Positions 52,901-61,631 of a stretch of 64,000 bases of DNA are shown here, piece after piece. The stretch's first letter is position 1, and the number at the start of each line of letters is the position of its first letter. The DNA is taken from positions 15,157,443 through 15,221,442 of the forward strand of contig NC_081145.1 of NCBI RefSeq assembly GCF_958295425.1, read 5' to 3'. The position numbers and the translations under genes were made by a program. The notes beneath the pieces are model-generated. The model worked only from the letters and a program-made list of their open reading frames with translations. It made no database searches and was not told where the DNA came from. This stretch comes from Solea solea (lineage: Eukaryota > Chordata > Actinopteri > Pleuronectiformes > Soleidae).

Positions 52901-53541
52901 ATATTAGACATACATTTAGATTTGAAGTGGTGTGATCCCATAACAATACAAATCCCATAATATGCATGTAAAAAAGTATAGTTTGCATCAAGGTGAAGTG
53001 TATTGCAAAACAGGTAAAAACTCAGTCGGGGCAAAGGAATGTGGAAATACAACTCAGTCCGCTGCTATTAATGTAGGTATGCAGGAGTGAGCTGGATCTG
53101 GAGCAGAGACAGCGGCTCAAATTATCTTGTGCGACAAAGGAGCAGCATGAGAGTCTCCTGAGGTGAACTTAAATGCACCTTTGACAGCGAATAATGCTTG
53201 TCCACATATGTGTTATTGTTTTTGTTGTTGTTGTTTTTTTGGCACAAGGTCTTAAACTGTGCAACTTTTACGCAGGTGTGTGCATATCATTACATTATAA
53301 ATACACCTGCAAAAAAAACAAAAAAACAGTTTCTCTTGAGTCTGAGGTCAGAGGGCACCCGAAGCCTTCCTGTACAGAGTGTATTTGTGTTTGAGTGTCG
53401 CAATAAATGTGATACTCAGGTGTGCGCATGTGAGCAGCGTGAATCACAGGTAACCTGCACAGAAACTCACCCAAGTCTGAGGTAAATGATGCCAAAGCAC
53501 AGGAACACGTAGAGACGCCGCTTTCGGAGGGGTTTGTGCAT
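27859..53541 (-). CDS. wnt7b: wnt7b gene, spliced: exon 1a or 1b + exons 2, 3 and 4
   Basis: This gene encodes a secreted, lipid-modified Wnt ligand. In vertebrates Wnt7 proteins signal through Frizzled/LRP, and through Reck with Gpr124 in brain vessels (family knowledge). Minus-strand coding order is 53541-53471 (1a) or 51299-51217 (1b), then 46797-46571, 31603-31332 and 28338-27859. Every junction has GT/AG and compatible phase. Total length is 349 aa with exon 1a and 353 aa with 1b. Twenty-four cysteines follow the signal peptide. CHGVSGSC holds the acylated serine (S206 in the 349-aa form). Sequons are WNCS, NLS and NRT. Exon 2 motifs ([22 protein letters not shown]) and exon 4 motifs ([28 protein letters not shown]) match WNT7B better than WNT7A as I recall both. 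Oddities are FQWCC instead of FHWCC, and TP instead of NA in exon 3. The teleost co-orthologue (wnt7ba or wnt7bb) is unresolved. Confidence 0.95.
29542..29596. repeat. Near-perfect hairpin: 22-bp stem, 11-nt loop
   Basis: The arms are 29542-29563 (GGAGTCTGATAGATG, then CACGGAA) and 29575-29596, and 21 of 22 positions pair. The loop is ACATTAAATGA. Beyond the stem, GGCACAG (29535-29541) can pair with CTGTGTCC (29605-29612) across an asymmetric bulge. The length and fold resemble a microRNA precursor or a young fold-back duplication. I recognise no known microRNA. Confidence 0.8.
29779..29956 (+). repeat. Old teleost dispersed repeat with CA-rich tail
   Basis: The sequence moves from a CCTAACCCTAACCCT run, through GGTTTTGGTCTCCATGACGA and CTACTGGTCCTGACAAGG, to TCAGTGTG and a degenerate ACACACAAACACACACC tail. 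I recall this order from common, unclassified repeats in many bony-fish genomes. The CCCTAA units are only two copies and are not a telomere. Confidence 0.4.
31332..31603 (-). CDS. wnt7b: wnt7b exon 3
   Basis: This 272-nt exon lies between a TTTCTCAG acceptor and an AAG|GTAAAA donor. It encodes [20 protein letters not shown], then [20 protein letters not shown], the block [20 protein letters not shown], and the family signature region REIKK...[14 protein letters not shown]. It holds four conserved cysteines and the N-glycosylation sequon NLS. The segment [11 protein letters not shown] has Thr-Pro where the WNT7A and WNT7B sequences I recall have Asn-Ala; the read is unambiguous (ACC CCA). The exon ends in phase 0, as in other vertebrate WNT7 genes. 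Confidence 0.96.
34022..34052. repeat. (CA)n microsatellite, intron 2
   Basis: A CA run followed by 170 bp of degenerate CA-rich sequence, which creates spurious His/Thr-rich frames. Confidence 0.96.
37395..37650 (+). repeat. Imperfect direct duplication, 178-bp offset
   Basis: Copy 1 (37395-37473) and copy 2 (37580-37650) share an order of blocks: CCCACTGAC / CCCGCTAAC, then a CT-rich stretch, then CTATGT, then TAGCTGTGTGATTGTT followed by GCACRTG. At 37440-37468 against 37618-37646, 26 of 29 bases match. Copy 1 has a short GGGCCAG insertion. It is not a simple low-complexity repeat. Confidence 0.6.
38235..38275. repeat. (CA)n microsatellite, intron 2
   Basis: About 41 bp of CA with one AAA interruption. 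A second CA run lies at 37837-37861, and a GAAA run at 37952-37973. Confidence 0.96.
39905..40385 (+). mobile_element. Candidate solo LTR or intronic promoter-like block
   Basis: An octamer ATGCAAAT (39931-39938), a GC box GGGCGG (39976-39981), four ATTGG (39964, 39986, 39994, 40005) and one CCAAT (40041) crowd 115 bp. About 260 bp later comes AATAAA (40302-40307), and 80 bp after that the sequence ends GGGACGTAACA, like a Gypsy-type LTR end. That order (factor sites, poly(A) signal, CA terminus) suggests a plus-oriented solo LTR. I could not find a matching target-site duplication, and the 5' boundary is a guess. A genuine intragenic promoter is the alternative. Confidence 0.35.
46571..46797 (-). 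CDS. wnt7b: wnt7b exon 2
   Basis: This 227-nt internal exon has its acceptor in a CT-rich tract ending CTTTCTGCAG and its donor at G|GTCAGT. It encodes [20 protein letters not shown] onward through the [14 protein letters not shown] block, [16 protein letters not shown], the sequon and cysteine in [11 protein letters not shown], and TVFGQELRV. These are the N-terminal helical-domain residues of the Wnt fold, with four of the 24 conserved cysteines. It is the common acceptor for both alternative first exons: it starts with one base that completes either Gly (1a) or Leu (1b). GANIICNK and MGINECQY favour WNT7B over WNT7A. A long TG tract lies just upstream on the transcribed strand. Confidence 0.96.
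46907..46961. repeat. Long (CA)n / (TG)n microsatellite in intron 1
   Basis: This is about 55 bp of CA with a single interruption (CACGCA near 46924). On the transcribed strand it is a UG tract ending about 110 nt upstream of the exon 2 splice acceptor. Confidence 0.97.
48866..48891. repeat. (TA)n tract, intron 1
   Basis: Alternating TA flanked by AT-rich sequence. Confidence 0.95.
51217..51299 (-). CDS. wnt7b: wnt7b alternative first coding exon 1b (353-aa form)
   Basis: The start codon is at 51299-51297 with A at -3. Twenty-seven codons ([15 protein letters not shown], then [12 protein letters not shown]) and two bases (CT) precede the donor GTAAGT at 51216-51211. Joining to exon 2 completes Leu and reads [12 protein letters not shown]. 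The peptide is hydrophobic and fits a second, unrelated signal sequence. I recall a mouse Wnt7b isoform whose N-terminus has the same pattern (SPRSALLSVYCPQIFLL...SGSYLALSS), so this exon looks conserved between mammals and fish rather than accidental. A GC box (GGGCGG on the minus strand, 51659-51664) lies about 360 bp upstream; I found no clear TATA box. Its use needs its own promoter in the 51.3-51.8 kb stretch. Confidence 0.85.
52294..52325. repeat. (GTGA)n-type short tandem repeat, intron 1
   Basis: GTGAGGGA units pass into GTGA units. It lies 1 kb upstream of exon 1b on the transcribed strand. Confidence 0.9.
53471..53541 (-). CDS. wnt7b: wnt7b alternative first coding exon 1a (349-aa form)
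   Basis: The start codon is at 53541-53539, with A at -3. The exon encodes [23 protein letters not shown] and two bases (GG) of the next glycine codon, then the donor GTGAGT. A basic n-region followed by a hydrophobic core makes a signal peptide. Joined to exon 2 it reads [14 protein letters not shown]. This parallels the human WNT7B N-terminus I remember (MHR...VFLCFGVLYVKLGALSS) in both length and splice position, so I take it as the canonical first exon. An upstream out-of-frame ATG at 53569 overlaps it. The exon lies 2.2 kb upstream of exon 1b and 6.7 kb from exon 2. Confidence 0.9.
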
Positions 53542-54132
53542 GATCGTAACCACTTATTCCGGGGGCCATGCACTGTAACATGAAGTGGTCACACTTTCTA
53601 TTCACATTGGCAGCTTTCTAACCCTTCCAGATGCACGTACGCTGCCCATTTTCCGCGACATCAAGCTGGAGCGCGCGTGAAATCTTCGACCGTGTGAAAT
53701 CCATGGTCCAGCAGTCCAGGAGAGATGCTGGCGACGACCTGAAAGGCGACTTTAACTCCAGAATATCACCTGGGAGAGGGTCAGACTTGAAAGGTGACTG
53801 AGTTCTTGGAGGAAGTGCCTCCTATTCGTCCTTACTTTCACAACAGAGCCTAATTAACAATTCCCATTTCCTGCGCCTTGTGGGCAGAAAGCAAACGAGC
53901 TGTACTTCCAGCAGGGCATTTCGCTGTGATTAAATTCTTTGCCTCGCTTTCTCCTCCTCTTTAAGACATCTTAAGCTCAGTCCAGGTTACTAACTTACAG
54001 CAGCCAGGTACTCTAACACAGGTAACAAAAGGGCTGCACGCCTCCTTCTCCTCCTCCTCCGGCATGGGTATGCAGGGAATGGGACGGGCTTCCAGACTGC
54101 GATCAACACGTGTAGTTGTTGTACAGAAAACT
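53542..54132 (-). other. wnt7b: Predicted 5' UTR of the wnt7b exon 1a transcript
   Basis: This interval runs from the predicted initiator to the exon 1a ATG, assuming no intron. It has a local CpG-rich patch near 53640-53700. The upstream ATG at 53569-53567 (G at +4) opens a reading frame that passes out of frame over the main start and, after splicing, stops in exon 2. If included in the mRNA it would reduce translation of the main frame. Confidence 0.35.
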
Positions 54133-54154
54133 AAAAGGGACGAAGTGAAGTGGC

Positions 54155-54162
54155 CTTTTATA
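54155..54162 (-). promoter_or_regulatory. wnt7b: Candidate TATA box for wnt7b exon 1a promoter
   Basis: The minus strand reads CCTATAAAAGG, a near-ideal TATA box. Exactly 30 nt downstream (A at 54132) sits TTAGTTT, which fits the initiator pattern YYANWYY. The start codon of exon 1a is 591 nt further on. Orientation and spacing are right, but no transcript evidence is available here. Confidence 0.45.
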
Positions 54163-54311
54163 GGCCTGTGTCCCAGGCACAGCTGGTGCTTGTTGGGTAT
54201 TGCCTGGGTTTTGCCGCACCAGTGGGGGATTCCCGGATGGGCTCTACCACAACAGTAAACTCCATAAAGTCAAACAGACAAGGACTGACTTTCCAGCTGT
54301 GTGAATAATAA

Positions 54312-54342
<31 letters not shown>

Positions 54343-54773
54343 TACCATTGCATGCCTGATTATGACTAATAATAATGAACTGGCGTCATGATATCTACAT
54401 GTGAGGGTGGTTTATTTCAGTCACTTTGATTAACGGTGCAATGCAGGAACAAACCAAGACAAACAAAACATAAATATTCCAACTGGTTAGGGCTGAGTTC
54501 GGGAGAATTTTATGCAGATGTTCAGAATACAGTCATGTCCGCAGGGAACTGTTATCTGACTAAGAAGACTCCCTCTGGTGGCTCAACACTGACACCACTG
54601 CACTGATGTGCATTAAGCGTGTGCAGCAGCTGCACATCCATGTGCACGTGGGCCCTCTGTGGCAAACACCATCGTCTTTGCTATTAAAAAGGAAAAAAAA
54701 CAATGTTTGATAACAGGACTGCACTGGTCTTCAGTTTTAACAAAACTTATATGTCATCAGGATCCTTTTTTAT

Positions 54774-54797
54774 GCAGCAGCAGCAGCAGCAGCAGCA
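54774..54797. repeat. (GCA)8 trinucleotide repeat
   Basis: Eight perfect GCA units, about 0.6 kb upstream of the candidate TATA box. No reading frame around it looks coding. Confidence 0.95.
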
Positions 54798-56136
54798 AAC
54801 AACTCTTGGTGAAAGTCTAAAGATCCCCTTTCTTTTCTATTTAAATTTTATAGACTTTGCACAATTTCTTTAAAGCGCACATAAATCAACATTTCTGTTG
54901 ATGTCCAAGAAACGGCATGAAAAACAGTTAATGTGTTGTAATAATAATGGCATAAACTAAAATTACAGACATGAGCTATCTGAGCGCAGAGACTGCCAGG
55001 CTGTTGTTGACCACGAGGAACAGACAAAACCACTGAGACCTTTGTTTTAAGACATCCCTGCATTGTGGTTTGAAGGCCTTTTCCTTCAAAACATGCCCAT
55101 CAAAATTCCAGATGGATTTTAGAAATAATGAAAGTCAACATGCGGGCCCAGGACGACATTAAAAAAAAGACACGTATTTGATGTCTACCCCATAAAAGAT
55201 GGTCTTGTTTGTCTTCAAATGTACATAGCTCATCGTCAAGGCCTGGGTGGGGATGGTCCTGTTTAGTTTAATTAAAATGTTCAAAGGACCAACACGTTTT
55301 TATTGAAGACGGAGCAAGACCGAGGACGGCGTGCGTCAGCGTTATTGGTCACCCGCCATTGTCATTACAGACATGTCACACACATCCCTGGCCGCTTGTT
55401 GTCGGCACACGTACGCCTGTGCACGCTAACACACGCTATCTGTCTCCCAGGGGCCACGCATACAGTGAGTGAGCACACGGACTCACAAATCAAACTGTAC
55501 ACACGCACACACTGCGGACACACACAGAGACTCTCACACGCAGTGCTCTTGGGTGGTATGTGGAAGATCTTGTGACACACTGTTTATTTAACTTCAAAAA
55601 GCTGAGGCGGGGATGAGAGCATTTGGGTCAGCAAGGACATATCAATCTGAGTAAGTCATATGCCACATCACTGCGTTGTGTTTTATGCTGCACTAAAGGC
55701 CATTGTATCTTTAATATTTCCTCTGACCGTCTCTTCGCTGTCCTCCTTGCTCTATACTTGCCCTGTTCCTAGCCCGCTCCATTACTGCAATAACTGTCAA
55801 GATTGCGGCAGCACCGTGTAAATCTTCCTTTTCATCAACTCGTCCCAGGCTTTAGAGAACAAAGGGGGACTAACAGGAGAAGATATGTCGCACTGTCTTT
55901 TTGAATATTGTTAAGTACTCTTGACCTACTCCTAAATATGAAAACCCTCCAGTTGCCCATGTGCTTGCATGGGATTTAGTTCAGCTGGAAGCAGTGAGAA
56001 GGCTGATATGCTGAGCGTGCCAAACCATGGAGTGGTGTCTGGGGCTGGGTCCACCACATCTACACTGGGCCCCAGGCAAAAGGGGGGAAATGGCTGCTGT
56101 GCTTTGACAAAGACCCCTCTCCCTCTGTGACAGCCA

Positions 56137-56170
<34 letters not shown>

Positions 56171-58956
56171 CCCTGATTGTAACACTTCCTTCAATTAACT
56201 GAGCTCAGATTGAGTCTGATAATGTGACTCCGTGAAGGGAAGAGCGTTCATTGAGCTATGCTGAGAGAACGTGACCTTTCAGACCTGGATGTCAGATGTC
56301 TCCTCATACATCCAACTATGCAGTCAAAGGTTAAACCAACCCTGCAATCCCCTCATCCTGGCCAATGCATTTGACCTTTTCCTTTCTCCTCTTCAGTCAC
56401 AGCTGTGGACAAGGAAGCAGGGTGTGAACTGCTTAATTCCTCACCATGCTTGGTGATTTATCAGGTCCTTATTTGCCCCATTTGTGTGCGTGTGTGTGCA
56501 CATACGCATTGCAAGCAGATCTGCCAGGCTGGGTCCACATGTGTCCTAGTTTGCTTCTCACTGGCTGATTAGCTGAGACTGAAATGCTGCACCATGCACC
56601 CTCGATGAAAAGCAGGTTTTCTGAGGGTTGGCCCCTCTTGCTAGTGTCCGATACGACATTGGGAACTCGCACAAAGTTCAAACTGCACCTCTGTGACTTT
56701 TTCTCATGTTAAACCAAACACTAATTTACAATGTTACTACTTTAAATAGAGTTCACTTTTTTTTTTTTTTAGCAAGGCCACTTGCCAAACTGTCATGGGT
56801 GTTTTCCTGATCAGGCCAAGGCTGCAAGACAGAACAGAGAAACGGGATCAGTTTACCCAAATCTGACAGTCTGGGACACCACGCCAAAGCTGTAGCCTCC
56901 GTTCAAGAGCGCACTCAATAAAATGAATGAAATGTCTTAAAGGAAAGAAGAGTCCAATTTCAAGTTGGAGAGGTCTGAGAATGACTGAGATTAGAGATTT
57001 GTTGCTACTGTGCCATGTGTCTGGTCCTGAGTGTACAGTGTGTGTGTGACTGCAGTTGGGTAGGTATGTTTTTACAAAAGTAATACAATATATACGCCAT
57101 GATTACGGAATGTGATAGTACAGCAGCGCTAAATTTACAGCAAAATCTGGCCACACGACATGATGCAGTAATTGAAGGTTTGGCTTTGTGGCTTGATTTC
57201 ACTGCTCAACCGTTTCTGAGTTTGCACGTGCTAATGAATCGGAAGCACAATGAAGGACCACCTGAAAACTTCAACATCTTCGCCAATTATCTGTTATCCA
57301 CACTTAATTTGATCATTTGAAAACAGACCAGTGACTTGCCACTGTGTGAGGGATTGAACCGAAGCTGTGTAAGCGAGATCACACGATCATAAATGACTGT
57401 TTTCACTTCCAGACTTGAACCACACATCCTTAGAATCCACACGAGTAAGGCTGTGCAGCATCAGTGCTCCAACTGGCCGCTCGGCTGCACTGAGTAAATG
57501 ATTTGTCCTCCGATGCTTCAATTGAAATCAGATGGACAGGGGCCTTGGAGGGGCATTTGTGTTGTGTTTGGTATAAGGCGGAATGTACTAAAGTTAATGC
57601 TATTTTTAAATTATTATACAGTGAAGTGTATTGAAGATTAGTATCTAAGCTGATGCCCGTAGTCAATAAATACAGAAAAAAAAGGTTTTCATTGCTAAGA
57701 AATACAACAAAAAAAGAGCGGTGTTTCTAAAAAAAAAAAAGTCAAAGAAAAACACAAACCACATTCAGTCTCCTTGGTGATAGAATGAAACCCAAGCATT
57801 TACATTCACAATAAAATCTGACAGACATATGGCCTGTGTCTGTAGCAAAGGCCTCAGACCTTTTGTGCAGTGGAGTGAATACAAGCAATACTTTCTGTTG
57901 CCCTCTAATAAGCCCGAGGACATGAGAAAAGGTCTGTGCACAGACAGTCCACGACGATCTGGCTCGTGGTTCCTGTGTCCTCACATATTTCCTATGTCCA
58001 GAAGCAACAATTCAACTGGGTAATTGCTGTTTTATTTTCAAGAGGGCAGCTTGGGTATGCAAAAAGGCATTAATAAAGCATAGAGTGCATAAAACTGTAA
58101 GTTTGAGGTTCACTTTACGAGAGTGAGTGCTCTCAACATGGGCTATAGAATTTTTAATAACTGTCTTGCATCATTGATTCCAGCACTGAGAGCTATTAGT
58201 GAATGTCCTGAGCCTGTTTTGACTCAACGGGCAGGAATATGAGTAACATTGCAAAACTGAATAAGGTATTAACCCCCCCCCCCCCCTCCCCTTTTGGGTA
58301 AACTTTGCAGGTACATCAAATGCATGCCTCGGCGTTGGAGTTGACATACCTGTGAAAGCTAAACACAGAGCATTGACTTAAGGTGTGGCCCCATGTTTGT
58401 ATCTGACCGCCGCTATCATGGGCACAATTGCATGGGCACACGCACATACGTGCACACCCGCGCACAAACACACACACACACATAGACACATGCTCACCTT
58501 GCTCTGAACAGCTGGGAGTGTTTGCGGTGTGAGTGGGTGATTCGCTCTCGTCTCTGTCGCACACAATGATCCATGCGCTGTGTGTGTGTTTGCACTGCAC
58601 CTAGCTCAAATAGCCTGCGTTTCCAGCCGCCTCGCCATTCAAGCACACTCTGAGGCCTGCTTTTGTCAGGATGCACACAAGCCGGGAAGGCTTGGCCTCA
58701 GGTCACGCTCAGAAAACAAAGGCCAAGTTCACTGAGAAATCCACTAGAGTTTCAGAAACACACCTGATACATTTTGTCCCTGATACATTTTGCTTTCTCC
58801 TTTCACCTGATAATGTTTTGGCATTCCAATCGGGGTCATCAAGATATTAGTCATGCACTATTTCCTTCCTTTTAGCAATGGCAGTCACAAAGACAAACTT
58901 GCAGGAAGATGCTGGTACACGCTGTCCTCACTGTCAATCTTTGCTCTGTTATAAGA

Positions 58957-58962
<6 letters not shown>

Positions 58963-59000
<38 letters not shown>
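58963..59000. repeat. (TA)n tract
   Basis: About 19 TA units in the upstream flank. Confidence 0.96.
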
Positions 59001-59006
<6 letters not shown>

Positions 59007-61603
59007 AATGCCAGACTGATTGTCTTCTAAGAAATGAACCAAGGCACGTTCAAAAAGAGCAAACGCTCTCATTGTCTTAAATCACATCACACATTACATG
59101 TGTTATATTGAAATCAGAGCAGCTTCAAAAGGAACAGGCCTTATTGTTGTTTGTTTTTCATTTTCCCAGAATTGAATTATCCTGCATGATGAACTGAACG
59201 TAAATCACACTCTGGATGAGTCCATCAGCCGCATGTCTAAACTCTCTTTGCTCTCTGCCTCGCCAAATGCCATTCTATTCAAGACGTCCACGCTGTTTAT
59301 CTTAAGCTTTGCATTCGGTCGATTGAGGTTTTCTATACCAATGGCCTGATATGTTTGGATATAAGAATGTGGTTTTCCTGTTTTGGCACCGTCAGAGTGT
59401 CTTTACATACCATCCTGACATCAAACACTGGATATGCAGTAGGCCTATGTAAAGGCCATCTGTGGCATTCACTCCTGCTCACTGATGGCTTGGCAGCTGT
59501 ATAAAGGGGTGTAATAATATCATCGTGATAGACTGTGGTATGAAAAAATGGCACAAAAGTATTTCCTCGCAGCGCTGCCTTTTCAGGACGGCTGACGTGA
59601 AATGATATTTAAGCTCGATTTGCTGTTGATATAAGGGAGTTATTAGTTTGACCAATCATCCTTCAAATCGTATCATCGCACATGCCAAGATTCTATGTTA
59701 TGCAGTAGTTATTTCTTTCTCTAGGTTTAAAATAAAGTACGTAAAAAAAAAAAAGTTAGTTGTTCTCTATTTCCAAGGCATCTAAAATAGCAATAAGTCA
59801 ACAACTGTAGGCTCACCTGACTTTCCTGAACTTTCACTCACGCCTCACGGTGCTCCAAAGCATGGGGAGTTTACAGTACGTGGGTGCTGTAGAACAGAAT
59901 ATGAAATCGCTTCAGCACATTTATATATCGACCGAGGAAAAGCTGAAAGCTCTGGTGTGATGTATATCAGCCATCTGTTGTTAATGTGATGAGCACAGAT
60001 GAGCAACACTTTTTCTTTTTCTTTTTTATGTTGCACCCATTGAAGACAATGTGTGATGTGGATTAGTAGCCTCCAAATTATCACATATGTGCACCAGTAA
60101 GGAAAGAAAGAAAGAAAGAAAAAAAAAAGAACGATAGAATCTGTGTGCATCTGTGTGCTGACTCTACAGTAAGTTTGCCATTCACCCTCAGGTGGGTTCA
60201 TAGTGTCCTGAGCTCCTGTCAGCCTCGGAAAGGGCCTGGCATCGGGCAGTCCGTCAAACACAGGTTCTCTTTGTTGTGTCGGCCACACACTGAACCTCGC
60301 GGGGGCCTCACGTACACAAAGGAATGTTTAGATGGATCCGTTACACAGCCACACACACTGCTTGTTTGCCTGTTTGACGCCACAACAGTAATCTGACTGA
60401 TCTAAACTGGGTCAGGGAGAGGTTCTTGTTGTTCCTAGACGCTGGACAGTGGATAGGGGGACAGCCAAACCAAAGGCAAAGCGAGAGTGAAATTATTCTG
60501 GGTTCGGGAGGGTCACAGTGAGAAACACTTAAATTGTCAAGAACAATAAGCACATAAGACGTCGTCCCGGTGACACCGGTCCAGACACACTGACAGCTCC
60601 CAACTATCAGTTTGCATACCATCACATGTGTTACCAAGGACAAACAGACTGCCAGAGGCTTTTATGAGTGTATATTTTGTGAACTGCACAATCTGAAAAC
60701 ACAGTCAACACGCACTCTGTATCAACTCTCGTCCAGCTCCTGGCCCCTGGTTAACCCCACACTTTTTTCCCTGCGTGTGTTGTGCTCGCTTATAAGCCAC
60801 TTTGTTGTGTCTGAGCAGTGGTGCATCTCAGTGTGCAACGACTTCCTGCGAGAAGTGACTGCTATTTCAACTCCACTGCTCTGGGTTGCCTGCGGTTTGT
60901 CTGTCTGTCGGTCTGGGTGTCTGCCCTCAAGCAGGAAGAAGACATTTCCGCTGAGGCAGAAGAGTGACAGCCAGTGCTGCCAAACCCAGAGCTCCCTGCT
61001 AGCAGACTTGAGTCCACTGGAACTGCAAACAGAGGTTTCACAGCCGAGGTCAAAGGACACTTTCTGAGGGGTTCCTCCTTTCTTCCTCTTACTGTGTCTT
61101 GCTCTCGTCCTTCACAGTGCAGTCTTCTGTCTGTCAGGGTTTTGGGTGAAGATGACAACATCATCCTCCACTGGCATGACAATGATTTGTTTGGTCAGAG
61201 TGTAAAACCCTTTATAAAATACAGGTGATGCATTTCATACATTATTTCAGAGAATGACAGAGTGTATCCTTTGTTTGATCTGACTCAAAACAATGAGGCC
61301 AAGTGCAAGAATATCAGTAATCATCAGCAGCCTCTGATAAGAGGCCATTGTATTGCGCATTGTGAGAAATGTCATCACTATGGTTGCATGAAAGCCTTTT
61401 AAGTGGATGACATTATAAAGACTTTGTACTGTAGTTGAAGTGGTTGGAATTAGTTACAAATATAATGATTCAGTGTCCAGGACACTGCACAGATTTCCAG
61501 GATAACCAGAAGGGGCCACAGCATTTTATTGCCTTTGAATTCAGCTGTAACATAACTGAAAGTGACTGAAGGAAAACAGAGCCCAAAATGTTCCTCTGTT
61601 CTC

Positions 61604-61631
61604 CACACACACACACACACACACACACACC
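61604..61631. repeat. (CA)14 microsatellite
   Basis: An uninterrupted CA run in the upstream flank. Confidence 0.96.

Larger units (their letters stand above)
46798..53470 (-). other. wnt7b: wnt7b intron 1 (contains alternative exon 1b)
   Basis: From exon 1a the intron is 6,673 bp; from exon 1b (51217-51299) it is 4,419 bp. It contains a long CA/TG tract at 46907-46961 close to the exon 2 acceptor, an AT tract at 48866-48891, and a GTGA-type short repeat at 52294-52325. No further exon is recognisable. Confidence 0.85.

Noticed and set aside
60612..61182. Long overlapping frames on both strands (106-151 codons)
   Set aside because: Frames are open on both strands and none has a recognisable motif, as expected for locally GC-richer non-coding DNA.
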